A stretch of 64,000 bases of DNA, from assembly GCA_035629025.1 (NCBI GenBank), contig DASPIU010000059.1:109316-173315 (forward strand), read 5' to 3'. A program made the position numbers and the translations under genes. A model generated the notes under the pieces. It saw only the letters and a program-made list of their open reading frames with translations, did no database searches and was not told the DNA's origin. Numbering within the stretch: position 1 is the first letter of the stretch; every line of letters begins with the position of its first letter. Source of the stretch: Stenotrophomonas_A sp035629025. Its GTDB lineage: Bacteria > Pseudomonadota > Gammaproteobacteria > Xanthomonadales > Xanthomonadaceae. Below, piece by piece: positions 34,688 through 43,667 of this stretch.

Positions 34688-35065
34688 ATGTCGGCACTGC
34701 ATGGGCTGCGCGTGCTGGTGGTAGAAAATGACGAGATGAACGCGATGCTGCTGGAGCTGCAGCTGGCACAGGCCGGGGCGGCCGTGGCCGGTCCTGCCGC
34801 GACGGTGCAGACCGCGCTGGACCTGGTGGACCGCCAGGGCGCGGACCTGGCCGTGCTCGACTACCGGCTGGCGGACGGCGAGACCAGCGAGGCGGTCGCC
34901 GAACGGCTCAATGCCCTGGGCGTGCCCTTTGTCGTGGCCACCGGACAGGTCTCGGCCGCGCTGCCTTCGGCGTTCGATCGTGGCATTGTATTGATCAAGC
35001 CCTATCTGGCCGAAGACCTGGTGCGTTCGCTGCGGCGGGCGCAGGAGATCGCCGCCGGCACCTGA
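34688..35065 (+). CDS. Single-domain response regulator
   Basis: Receiver of 125 residues with no output domain. The acidic pair is in VVENDEMN, the phospho-acceptor is Asp58 in AVLDYRLADG, with Thr85 (VATGQ) and Lys104 (LIKPY). The start ATG follows GGGAGATCGCA. It sits 54 bases before the large hybrid kinase and probably works with it, for example as a phosphate sink or intermediate. No membrane or DNA-binding element is present. Confidence 0.88.
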   Translation: MSALHGLRVLVVENDEMNAMLLELQLAQAGAAVAGPAATVQTALDLVDRQGADLAVLDYRLADGETSEAVAERLNALGVPFVVATGQVSAALPSAFDRGIVLIKPYLAEDLVRSLRRAQEIAAGT

Positions 35066-35119
35066 GCCGGCAACTGCGTCTAAGATGGGCTTGTTCCTGG
35101 GTTGCGACTGGGGAGCCGC

Positions 35120-38100
35120 ATGGAAACGACAGCACCGGTCATCCCGACCGGCACCGCCGCAGGTGCCAGCCCGTGGTGGCCCGCGCCATCGCCGCGGTTG
35201 GAGGAAATCTGGGGCCCGCAAGCGCACTGGCCGCCGGCGCTGCGCAGTGCCCTCTCCCTGTGTCTGCACAGCCAGCTGCCTTCCCTGCTGGTGTGGGGCC
35301 CGGGCCTGACCTGTGTGTACAACGACGCCGCCGCCGGATTGCTCGGCGCGTCGCATCCGGCCGCATTCGGCGTGCCGCTGGCGGAGTTGGATGGTCCGCT
35401 GCGCGCCGAGCTCTGCGCCGCATTGTCCAGGCTCGACCCGGCCTTTGCTGTCCGCCTGCCCTCGCCTACCCATACCAGCCCGGGCGCCTGGACATGCAGC
35501 CCGCTGTTCGACGAGGCCGGCACCGCCGGCGCCTTGTGCGTTCGCAATCACCCCGTGCGCGCGCCACACGTGGCGGCCTTCGAGGAAGCCCCTGCTTTCC
35601 TGGCCGTGCTGCGCGGGCCGGACTACGTCATCGAGAGCGCCAACCAGCGCATGAAGCAGTTGCTCGGCCGGCGCGACATCCTCGACCGCCCGCTGCACGC
35701 CGCCCTGCCTGAAGTAGTCGATCAGGGCGTGATCAAGCTGCTCGACCACGTGCGCCGCAGCGGCGAGCCCTTCGTCGGGCAGGCGATCCGTCTGACCCTG
35801 GAGCGCCCCTTCGAGGAAGAGCCGTACGAGTCGGTGCTGGATTTCGTCTACCAGCCGATGCGCGACGACAACGGCGCGGTCGACGCCATCCTGGTGCACG
35901 GCATCGACGTGACCCAGCAGCGCCACGCCGAAGAGCGCGACCGCTTCCTGCTGGCGCTGGAAGACTCATTGTTGGACCTGTCCGAGCCGCAGCAGATTCT
36001 CGACACCAGCATGCGCCTGCTGTGCCGCCAGCTACGTGCCAGCCGCGCCGGCTACAGCCTGGTGGACATGGAGCGGCGCACCATGCGCGTGCTCAGCGAC
36101 CACGTCGAAGGCCTGCCCAGCCTGCGCGGCGAATACGCGCTGGATGCCGTGGCCGAAGGCTTTCTCGACGCCTTGCTCGACAACCGCCCATGGATCGTCC
36201 GCGACACGCACAGCGCCCAGTCGCCGGTGTACCTGAGCGAGGACTATCGCAGCCACGGCATCCGCGCGACGCTGGCCGTGCCGCTGCACAAGAACGGCCA
36301 GCTGGTCGCGGTCATGGGCGTGCACCAGTCCAAGCCACGGCGCTGGTCCAGCCAGGAGGTGGATCTGGTGCGTCTGGTGGTCGCGCGTTGCTGGGAGTCA
36401 CTGCAACGCGGCAAGGCGCAACGCCAGCTGGCGACCAACGAAGCGCGGCTGCGGCGCCTGGCCGACGCACTGCCGCAGATCATCTTCATCGCCGACACCC
36501 AGGGCGTGGCGCGCTTCTTCAACAGCCGCTGGCATGAGTACACCGGCTGCGATCCCAACGCCGATGCGCGCCAGGGCTGGGACACCGCGCATACCGATGC
36601 CGGCCTGCGTCAGGCCGCGCAGGCATGGCGCAAGGCGCTGGGCGAAGGCGATGGCTTTGAACTGGAATGCGAGCTGCGCCGCTACGACGGTCAGTATCGC
36701 TGGCACCTGGCGCGTGCGCTGCCGGTGCGCGAGGACGACGGCCGCGTCAGTCAGTGGATCGGCACCTATACCGACATCCACGACCGGCGCAGCGTCGAGG
36801 AGCGCCTGACCGAGAGCGAGGCGCGCTTCCGCAAGCTGTGCGAAACCGTGCCGGCGATGATCTGGATGTCCGATGCGCAGGGCAACTGCGTGTACTGGAA
36901 CCCGCGCTGGACCGAATTCACCGGGCAATCCAACGCCGACGCCGTGGCCGGCGGCTGGTGGGACGTGGTGCATCCGGACGATCTGGCGCGCGTGCGCCAT
37001 GGCTTCCTGCAGGCGCTGGATGAGCGCCGTGCCTTCGGCGCCGAGTACCGCGTGCGGCGCCATGACGGCGAATATCGCTGGTGCATGGATACGGCCACCG
37101 CGCATTTCGGCGTGGATGGCACTTTCCTTGGCCACATCGGCTCGCTGATGGACATCTCCGAGCGCAAGCGCATCGAGGATGCCACCGCCTCGGAACGCTC
37201 GATCCTCGGCCTGATCACCACCGGTGCGCCCCTGCCCATGGTGCTCGACTCGATCGCGCTCAGTGTCGAGGCCCGAGGCGAGCGCAGCCTGCGCTGCTCG
37301 ATCCTGCTGGCCAATCCGGAGCAGACCCTGCTGCGCTGCGCCTCCGCGCCCAGCCTGCCGCTGGAGTACGCGGTGCGCTTCGACGGCCTTGCGATCACTG
37401 CTGACGGCACGCCCTGCGGCCGCGCCGCGCACCAGGGCCACCAGGTGATCTGCGAGGACATCGCCGCCGATGCCAGCTGGGGTGAACATCGCACTCACGC
37501 CCTGGCGATGGGCATCGCCGCCTGCTATGTCACCCCGATCCTGGGCAGCAATGGCGTGGTGCTCGGCACCCTGGCCATGTATTACCGCACGCCCTACCTG
37601 CCCACCCTTCACGAGCAGGCGATGGCGCGCTCGGCCTCGCATCTGGCCGGCATCGTCATCGAGCGCAACCGCATCGACGCCCAGTTGAAGGCCTCGCTGA
37701 AGGCGCAGACCGACGCGCGCAACGAAGCCGAAACCGCCAGCCGGATCAAGGACGACTTCCTCGCCACGCTCAGCCATGAGCTGCGCACACCGTTGAACGC
37801 GATCCTTGGCTGGTCGCGGCTGATGCAGACCGAGTCCTTCGCCCCGGAGAACATCGGCAAGGGCCTGGTCATCATCGAACGCAGCGCGCGTTCGCAGGCG
37901 CAGATCATCGACGACCTGCTGGACATGAGCGCGATCCTCTCGGGCAAGGTGCGCCTGCAGCCCGAGCACTTCGACATCGGCGGCCTGGCCCGCAGCACCA
38001 TCGACCTGATGCGCCCGACCGCGGCCGCCAAGCAGGTGGACCTGCGCGTGCGCGGCCTGGAGGACGGCGCGGCGCCATTCTTCGGCGATGCCGGGCGCCT

Positions 38101-38914
38101 GCAGCAAGTGCTGGTGAACCTGCTCGGCAATGCGATCAAGTTCACCCCGGCCGGCGGCAAGGTCGAACTGGAGATGGCCGCGGCGCCCGATCACCTGCGC
38201 CTGTCGGTGCATGACACCGGCGCCGGTATTGCCCCGGATTTCCTGCCGCATGTGTTCGACCGCTTCCGCCAGGCCGATGCCAGCACCACGCGCCGCGTGG
38301 GCGGCCTCGGCCTGGGGCTGTCGATCTCGCGCCAGCTCATCGACCTGCATGGCGGCTGGCTCGGTGCCAGCAGCGCCGGTCACGGATTGGGCGCGACCTT
38401 TACCTTGGTGCTGCCGCGCCAGCACGGCGTCAGCCCGCCGCGCACGCAGGACCCGGTCAATGGCAAGGTCGGCCCGCTGCCGCAGGAAATGGCCGGCCGC
38501 CTGCGCGGCGTGAGCCTGTTGCTGGTGGATGACGATGACGATTCGCGCGATGCCGCCGAGCATTTCCTGCGCCATGCCGGCGCGCACGTGACCGCGGCCA
38601 ACTCCGCCGATACCGCCGAGCAGCTGTTGCGCCAGCAGGCGTTCGATGCGCTGATCAGCGACATCGCCATGCCCGGCCGCGATGGGTACGACCTGATCCA
38701 GGCCGTACGCGCCAGCGTGCAGGTGCGCCAGCCGCGGATTCCGGCCATCGCGCTGACCGCCTACGTGCGCGAGGAGGATCGCGAGAAGGCGTTGCGTGCC
38801 GGCTTCGACGGGCACATGGGCAAGCCGCTGGACCCGCTCGGGCTGGTGGAGCTGGTCGAGGCGCTGTCGCGGCGGAATGGGGAGTCGGTTGAGGGGCGGA
38901 CGGCGATGGTTTGA
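35120..38914 (+). CDS. Multi-PAS/GAF hybrid histidine kinase
   Basis: Cytoplasmic hybrid sensor kinase of 1264 residues. In order: a degenerate N-terminal PAS-like region, a PAS domain (about 160-275), a GAF domain (about 280-430), two PAS/PAC domains (about 440-560 and 565-690, each with a W....PEYR-type PAC), a second GAF domain (about 700-860), HisKA with His886 in ATLSHELRTPLN, HATPase_c (GDAGRLQQVLVNLLGN and DTGAGI), and a C-terminal receiver with Asp1181 in ISDIAMPGRDG. The ATG at 35120 follows GGGGAG. No transmembrane helix is visible, so it senses cytoplasmic signals. The nearby single receiver is its likely partner. Confidence 0.92.
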   Translation: METTAPVIPTGTAAGASPWWPAPSPRLEEIWGPQAHWPPALRSALSLCLHSQLPSLLVWGPGLTCVYNDAAAGLLGASHPAAFGVPLAELDGPLRAELCAALSRLDPAFAVRLPSPTHTSPGAWTCSPLFDEAGTAGALCVRNHPVRAPHVAAFEEAPAFLAVLRGPDYVIESANQRMKQLLGRRDILDRPLHAALPEVVDQGVIKLLDHVRRSGEPFVGQAIRLTLERPFEEEPYESVLDFVYQPMRDDNGAVDAILVHGIDVTQQRHAEERDRFLLALEDSLLDLSEPQQILDTSMRLLCRQLRASRAGYSLVDMERRTMRVLSDHVEGLPSLRGEYALDAVAEGFLDALLDNRPWIVRDTHSAQSPVYLSEDYRSHGIRATLAVPLHKNGQLVAVMGVHQSKPRRWSSQEVDLVRLVVARCWESLQRGKAQRQLATNEARLRRLADALPQIIFIADTQGVARFFNSRWHEYTGCDPNADARQGWDTAHTDAGLRQAAQAWRKALGEGDGFELECELRRYDGQYRWHLARALPVREDDGRVSQWIGTYTDIHDRRSVEERLTESEARFRKLCETVPAMIWMSDAQGNCVYWNPRWTEFTGQSNADAVAGGWWDVVHPDDLARVRHGFLQALDERRAFGAEYRVRRHDGEYRWCMDTATAHFGVDGTFLGHIGSLMDISERKRIEDATASERSILGLITTGAPLPMVLDSIALSVEARGERSLRCSILLANPEQTLLRCASAPSLPLEYAVRFDGLAITADGTPCGRAAHQGHQVICEDIAADASWGEHRTHALAMGIAACYVTPILGSNGVVLGTLAMYYRTPYLPTLHEQAMARSASHLAGIVIERNRIDAQLKASLKAQTDARNEAETASRIKDDFLATLSHELRTPLNAILGWSRLMQTESFAPENIGKGLVIIERSARSQAQIIDDLLDMSAILSGKVRLQPEHFDIGGLARSTIDLMRPTAAAKQVDLRVRGLEDGAAPFFGDAGRLQQVLVNLLGNAIKFTPAGGKVELEMAAAPDHLRLSVHDTGAGIAPDFLPHVFDRFRQADASTTRRVGGLGLGLSISRQLIDLHGGWLGASSAGHGLGATFTLVLPRQHGVSPPRTQDPVNGKVGPLPQEMAGRLRGVSLLLVDDDDDSRDAAEHFLRHAGAHVTAANSADTAEQLLRQQAFDALISDIAMPGRDGYDLIQAVRASVQVRQPRIPAIALTAYVREEDREKALRAGFDGHMGKPLDPLGLVELVEALSRRNGESVEGRTAMV

Positions 38915-38935
38915 GGGGCGCCGTCGCTGTGTCGT

Positions 38936-38960
38936 GTCGGGGCTGAAGCCCCTCCTACAA
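38936..38960. repeat. REP-like palindromic element
   Basis: The hairpin GGGGCT-GA-AGCCCC (38939-38952) followed by TCCTACAA matches the short extragenic palindromes common in Pseudomonas and Stenotrophomonas genomes. Two partial echoes (CCTCCTACGA and CCCCTCCCGCAAG) follow. It lies between the convergent hybrid kinase and tex genes. Confidence 0.6.
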
Positions 38961-38993
38961 GACCCTCCTACGAGCCCCTCCCGCAAGCCTGTT

Positions 38994-41372
38994 CTACAGT
39001 TTGCGGGCCCGTGCGAAGGCATCGGCCAGGGCGCTGTTGGCCGGGGCCGGTGCATTGTTCGGGCGCGGCTTGGCCGCGTTGCCGCCACCGCCGCCCGCGC
39101 CACGACCGCCTTGGCTGCGACCGCCTGTGCGTTCTCCGCTCGGCGCGCTGCGTGCATCACGCGCGGCCGGTGCCGGCGTGTCTTCGAGGCGCCGGGTAAG
39201 GGCGATGCGCTTGCGCGCCACGTCCACCTCCAGCACCTTCACCTTGACGATGTCGCCGGCCTTGACCACATCGCGCGGATCCTTGACGTAGGTATCGGCC
39301 AGCGCCGAGATGTGGATCAGCCCGTCCTGGTGCACGCCGATATCGACGAACGCGCCAAACGCGGCCACGTTGCTGACCACGCCTTCGAGCACCATGCCCG
39401 GGCGCAGGTCCTTGATGTCCTCCACGCCTTCGGCAAAGCGCGCGGCCTTGAATTCGGGGCGCGGATCGCGGCCGGGCTTTTCCAGTTCCTTGAGGATGTC
39501 GCGTACGGTCGGCACGCCGAATTGCTCGTCGGTGTACTGCTCGGGACGCAAGCCGCGCAGGAAGCTGCCGTCACCCAGCAGCGCCTTGATCGGCTTGCCC
39601 GTGCCCTGCACGATGCGCTCGACCACCGGATAGGCTTCGGGGTGCACAGCCGAGGCGTCGAGCGGCTCGTCGCCGTCGGCAATGCGCAGGAAGCCGGCGC
39701 ATTGCTCGAAGGTCTTCTCGCCCAGGCGCGGCACCTTCAGCAGTTCCTTGCGGCGCTTGAACGGCCCGTTCTCGTCGCGATGGCGCACGATGTTCTCGGC
39801 CACCGTCGAGGACAACCCCGACACCCGCGCCAGCAGGGCCGCCGAAGCGGTGTTGACGTAGACGCCAACCGCGTTCACGCAGTCCTCGACCCGCGCTTCC
39901 AGCGCGCGCGCCAGGCGGAACTGGTCCACGTCATGCTGGTACTGGCCCACGCCAATGGCCTTGGGCTCGATCTTCACCAGCTCGGCCAGCGGGTCCTGCA
40001 GGCGCCGCGCGATCGACACCGCACCGCGCAGCGACACGTCGAGATTCGGGAACTCCTTCGCCGCGAACTCCGACGCCGAATACACCGAAGCACCGGCCTC
40101 ACTGACCACGATCTTCTGCAGCTTGGTCTCCGGCAAAGACTGGATCACCTCACCGGCAAGCTTGTCGGTCTCGCGACTGGCGGTGCCATTGCCGATTGCG
40201 ATCAACTCCACGCCATGCTGCACGCACAGCTTGCGCAGGATCGCCAGCGACTGCTCCCACTGCCGCTTGGGTTCATGCGGGTAGATGGTCTCGGTTGCCA
40301 CCAGCTTGCCGGTCGCATCGACGACGGCGACCTTGCAGCCGGTGCGGATGCCGGGATCCAGGCCGAGCACGGTGCGCGGGCCGGCGGGCGCGGCCAGCAG
40401 CAGGTCCTTGAGGTTGTCGCCGAACACGGCGATCGCCTCGGCCTCGGCCTTCTCGCGCGCCTGGTTGAACAGGTCCAGCAGCAGATGCATGTGCAGCTTG
40501 GCGCGCCAGGTCAGGCGGCAAGCGGCCAGCAGCCAGGCGTCGGCCGGGCGGCCGCGCTCGGCGACGCCGGCAGCCAGGGCCACGCGGCCTTCGCAATACT
40601 GGTGCCCGGCTTCGGCATCGTTGCCCGGGTCCAGGTCCAGGAACAGGATTTCCTCGCGACGGGCACGGAACAGCGCCAGCAGGCGGTGCGAGGGAATCTT
40701 CGCCAGCGCTTCGGCGTGCTCGAAATAATCGCGGTACTTGGCGCCGGCCTCTTCCTTGCCTTCGGCCACGCGCGCGCGGATCACGCCGTGCTCGCCCAGC
40801 CATTGCCGCAGTTCACCGACCAGGGCCGCGTCCTCGCCCCAACGCTCCATCAGGATCGCGCGCGCGCCTTCCAGCGCGGCCTTGGCATCGGCCACGCCCT
40901 TGTCGGCATCGACAAAAGCGGCGGCGAAGGTCTCCGGCACCAGGGTCGGATCGGCAAGCAGGCCATCGGCCAGCGGCTCCAGCCCGGCCTCGCGCGCGAT
41001 CTGGGCGCGCGTGCGGCGCTTGGGCTTGTACGGCAGGTACAGGTCTTCCAGACGCGACTTGGTGTCGGCCGCGGCGATTTCCGCGCGCAGCTCATCGCTG
41101 AGCTTGCCTTGTTCGTCGATGCTCGCCAGCACCGCGGCGCGACGATCCTCCAGCTCGCGCAGGTAGGTCAGCCGCACTTCCAGGTTGCGCAGCTGGGTGT
41201 CGTCCAGGCCGCCGGTGACTTCCTTGCGGTAGCGCGCGATGAACGGAACGCTGGCGCCTTCATCGAGCAGGGCGATGGCGGCGCGGGCCTGCGCGGCCTG
41301 TGCGCCGATCTCCTCGGCAATGGTCTGGGCAATGTGCTGGGCGAGCCGGGGATCGGACTTGGCGTCTTGCAT
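38994..41372 (-). CDS. tex: Tex family RNA-binding transcription accessory protein
   Basis: Cytoplasmic nucleic-acid-binding protein of 792 residues related to eukaryotic Spt6. The N-terminal helical region has LDEGASVPFIARYRKE; a YqgF-like RNase H fold starts near VLGLDPGIRTGCKVAVVD; helix-hairpin-helix motifs follow (SGLSSTVAENIV and RLGEKTFEQCAGFLRI); an S1 domain lies at about residues 650-725 (GMVLEGVVSNVAAFGAFVDI). The C-terminal tail is Gly/Arg/Pro-rich. All expected domains are intact. It probably affects transcription or RNA turnover; expression context gives no more. Confidence 0.96.
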   Translation of the reverse strand: MQDAKSDPRLAQHIAQTIAEEIGAQAAQARAAIALLDEGASVPFIARYRKEVTGGLDDTQLRNLEVRLTYLRELEDRRAAVLASIDEQGKLSDELRAEIAAADTKSRLEDLYLPYKPKRRTRAQIAREAGLEPLADGLLADPTLVPETFAAAFVDADKGVADAKAALEGARAILMERWGEDAALVGELRQWLGEHGVIRARVAEGKEEAGAKYRDYFEHAEALAKIPSHRLLALFRARREEILFLDLDPGNDAEAGHQYCEGRVALAAGVAERGRPADAWLLAACRLTWRAKLHMHLLLDLFNQAREKAEAEAIAVFGDNLKDLLLAAPAGPRTVLGLDPGIRTGCKVAVVDATGKLVATETIYPHEPKRQWEQSLAILRKLCVQHGVELIAIGNGTASRETDKLAGEVIQSLPETKLQKIVVSEAGASVYSASEFAAKEFPNLDVSLRGAVSIARRLQDPLAELVKIEPKAIGVGQYQHDVDQFRLARALEARVEDCVNAVGVYVNTASAALLARVSGLSSTVAENIVRHRDENGPFKRRKELLKVPRLGEKTFEQCAGFLRIADGDEPLDASAVHPEAYPVVERIVQGTGKPIKALLGDGSFLRGLRPEQYTDEQFGVPTVRDILKELEKPGRDPRPEFKAARFAEGVEDIKDLRPGMVLEGVVSNVAAFGAFVDIGVHQDGLIHISALADTYVKDPRDVVKAGDIVKVKVLEVDVARKRIALTRRLEDTPAPAARDARSAPSGERTGGRSQGGRGAGGGGGNAAKPRPNNAPAPANSALADAFARARKL

Positions 41373-41444
41373 GCGTTGGGCGGTACTGCAGCTACGGGAG
41401 GCGGCATTCTGGCAGCGCCCGGCCCGCCCGGAAACCCGTTGACA

Positions 41445-41472
41445 GCACCGCCGGAAAGACCTCCGGCGGTGC
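41445..41472 (-). terminator. Strong hairpin after the 73-residue gene
   Basis: GCACCGCCGG and CCGGCGGTGC form a perfect 10-pair stem with an eight-base loop, six bases beyond the stop of the gene at 41478-41699. There is no T-run, so it may stabilise mRNA ends or help Rho-dependent termination before tex. Confidence 0.45.
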
Positions 41473-41477
41473 GCTGA

Positions 41478-41699
41478 TCAGCTGCGTGCGTAATGGTCGG
41501 CCAGACGCGCGGCCACCAGCGTGTCCTGCAAGGACTCCAGGGCCATGACCCGCACCTTGCCGACGTGGTCGAGCGAAAGCACACGCTCGGCATAGAACTC
41601 CGGACCTTCCTCGGTCATCGCCATCGAGCGGCTGAAGCCGTAGGGCACCAGGCCCTTTTCGCCATCCTTGCTGCCACCGACATAGAGGAGGATCGACAT
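41478..41699 (-). CDS. Small conserved-looking hypothetical protein
   Basis: Unrecognised 73-residue protein, soluble and mildly acidic (MSILLYVGGSKDGEKGLVPYGF at the N-terminus). GAGGA precedes the ATG at 41699 by seven bases, and codon use fits the neighbours, so it is very likely translated. No domain, signal or membrane segment is visible. It is transcribed toward tex with a strong hairpin between them. Confidence 0.65.
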   Translation of the reverse strand: MSILLYVGGSKDGEKGLVPYGFSRSMAMTEEGPEFYAERVLSLDHVGKVRVMALESLQDTLVAARLADHYARS

Positions 41700-41864
41700 G
41701 TTTCACCTTGTTGCGACTGCTGGAACCGGGCGCAGCTTACGCAGGTGCGCGTTAGGGCCTTCTCCACGCAAGTTAACCGCAGCTGTTTGCGGTTCGATGA
41801 CGCTGCATCGGCCTATCGCTTTACTCACTGCCGCTTAACGCCAGTGAGCAACGGAGCGCCTAGG

Positions 41865-42320
41865 TCAGCTGTGGTGCGCACTGCGCCATTGCGGCCACCA
41901 ACCCTTGCCGTGCATGGCGTAGTGGTCCGCGGCACGCTCGAACGGGTTGCGCACGCTGACCCCGCCGCAGGCCAGATAGACCGGAATGAACAGCGGGCCG
42001 AGCAACAGATACTGGTACACATGGGCACGTTCGTGATCGCCCAGGCGCACGCTCGGATGGGTGCAATGACCGGCGCGGTGCGCATAGGTCGAGCACGGCA
42101 CATCCAGCGAGGTGCCCTTGAGCAGGATCACATTGCCCAGGGTCATTGCGCCGCCCGGCCCCCACGGCCAGGCTTCAAAGACCAGGGCCAGCTCGCGGCG
42201 ATGCCAGCGCAGGCGCGCGCCCGCGGCGCAGCCGGCCAGGCCAGCGAGCAGCCCGGCAAGCGTATTGGGCAGGGTCCACAGCGCGCCAAGCAGTTGCAGG
42301 GCGCGCACGGCCGCGATCAA
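41865..42320 (-). CDS. Membrane-associated HExxH (zincin-like) protein
   Basis: Unnamed 151-residue protein. A hydrophobic N-terminal segment (about 5-33) may anchor it. The motif GDHERAHVYQY holds HExxH (His96, Glu97, His100), followed by a hydrophobic stretch (LGPLFIPVYLACGG) and NPFERAADHYA, which could give a third zinc ligand. This layout resembles small uncharacterised zincin-like proteins with HERxHVxQ motifs. The TTG at 42320 overlaps the PspC-domain stop (TTGA); a GTG at 42347 is an alternative start. A protease role is inferred from the motif only. Confidence 0.6.
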   Translation of the reverse strand: MIAAVRALQLLGALWTLPNTLAGLLAGLAGCAAGARLRWHRRELALVFEAWPWGPGGAMTLGNVILLKGTSLDVPCSTYAHRAGHCTHPSVRLGDHERAHVYQYLLLGPLFIPVYLACGGVSVRNPFERAADHYAMHGKGWWPQWRSAHHS

Positions 42321-42520
42321 TCGGCCTCGTTGGGGATCAGCAGCCACAGCAGCAGGTAGACCAGCAGGCCCGGGAAGGCCGCCGAGGCGATCGAGACGAT
42401 CACGTAGATCACCCGCAGCAGCGTCGAGCTCCAGCCGAACCGGTGCGCGATGCCGCCGATGACCCCGGCGATCATGCGGTCATTGAGCGAACGGGATAGC
42501 GTGCGCGGTGGCTGGCTCAT
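42317..42520 (-). CDS. PspC-domain small membrane protein
   Basis: Inner-membrane protein of 67 residues. The first half (LNDRMIAGVIGGIAHRFGW) is the PspC signature, followed by one hydrophobic helix (VIYVIVSIASAAFPGLLVYLLLWLL, split by a Pro). PspC proteins take part in the phage-shock envelope stress response together with PspA/PspB, none of which is in the window. It is 43 bases after phaC and overlaps the next gene. Confidence 0.85.
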   Translation of the reverse strand: MSQPPRTLSRSLNDRMIAGVIGGIAHRFGWSSTLLRVIYVIVSIASAAFPGLLVYLLLWLLIPNEAD

Positions 42521-42563
42521 GCATCGGCTCCTGAATCCGGTATGGCAGCCAATATAGTCCGCT

Positions 42564-43667
42564 TCACGCGCGGGAGTGCCGGCGCCGGCGCGCGCCGCTG
42601 ACGTCGTGCGCGCGCAGCCACTGGTGGATCGCCGCCGGCACCTCGCGCTGCGCGCGGCCGGACACGTAGATGCCGATGTGCCCGCCACGGAAGCCCAGCT
42701 CGCTGTAGTCGGCACTGCCGATGTGCCTGGCCAGCGCGCGCGAGGAGGCCGGCGGCACCAGGTGATCCTGCTCGGCGTAGATGTTGAGCACCGGCATGGT
42801 CACGGCGGCAAGATCCACCGGCTCGCCACCGATCACGATGCCACCTTCCACCAGCCCATTGCGCTGGTAGAACTGCTTGGCAAATTCGCGGAACGCCTCG
42901 CCGGCCAGGTCCGGCGAATCGAAAATCCACTTTTCCATGCGCAGGAAATCTTCCAGCGCCTGCTTGTCGTCGAGGATGTCGAGCAGCCCGACGTACTTCT
43001 GCAGGTTCAACCGGAACGGCTTGAGCATGAGGTAGCTGGCATTCATCAGGTCTGCCGGGACATTGCCGACCGTATCCACCAGCAAGTCCACGTCCAGCGT
43101 GCGTGCCCAGCTGGAGAGCATGTTGTCCGGGGTGTGGAAGTCCACCGGCGTCACCATCGTCACCAGGTTGCGCACCTTGTGTGGACGCAGCGCGGCATAG
43201 CACAGCGAGAAGGTACCGCCCTGGCACACGCCGAGCACGTCGATGGCCGGCACGCCGGCGCGCGCGCACAGCGCATCGACGGCGCCGTCAATGAAACGCA
43301 GCAGGTAGTCTTCCAGGGTGAGATAGCGCTCGGAGCGGTCGGGGTAGCCCCAATCCAGCACGTAGACGTCCTCGCCTTGCGCCAGCAGGCCGCGCACCAG
43401 CGAGCGGTCGGCCTGCAGGTCGACCATGTACGGGCGGTTGACCAGGGCGTAGACGATGAGCAACGGCACGCGCGCGGTCGGCGGCTGTTCGCCGACGAAG
43501 CGGTACAGCACCACGCGGCCGTCGCGCCACACTTCCTCGCGGGCGGTCGCGCCATAGTCCACCTCTTCCACCCCGGGCAGGATCTTCAGGCCCTCGGCAA
43601 GCTTGCGCTGCAGGGCGATGGTTTCCTGCATCAGGTCGTCCAGGTTGAAGCCGAGCGGACCTTTCAC
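42564..43667 (-). CDS. phaC: Class III poly(3-hydroxyalkanoate) synthase, catalytic subunit
   Basis: Polymerises hydroxyacyl-CoA to polyhydroxyalkanoate at the granule surface, as a complex with PhaE. The 367-residue length and lipase-like box GVCQGG with Cys148 mark class III; Asp301 (YAEQDHLVPP) and His330 (GFRGGHIG) complete the triad. The GTG start overlaps the phaE stop (GTGA), giving balanced subunit synthesis. The basic C-terminus ends GARRRRHSRA. phaA and phaB are not in the window; bdhA lies nearby on the other strand. Confidence 0.95.
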   Translation of the reverse strand: MKGPLGFNLDDLMQETIALQRKLAEGLKILPGVEEVDYGATAREEVWRDGRVVLYRFVGEQPPTARVPLLIVYALVNRPYMVDLQADRSLVRGLLAQGEDVYVLDWGYPDRSERYLTLEDYLLRFIDGAVDALCARAGVPAIDVLGVCQGGTFSLCYAALRPHKVRNLVTMVTPVDFHTPDNMLSSWARTLDVDLLVDTVGNVPADLMNASYLMLKPFRLNLQKYVGLLDILDDKQALEDFLRMEKWIFDSPDLAGEAFREFAKQFYQRNGLVEGGIVIGGEPVDLAAVTMPVLNIYAEQDHLVPPASSRALARHIGSADYSELGFRGGHIGIYVSGRAQREVPAAIHQWLRAHDVSGARRRRHSRA

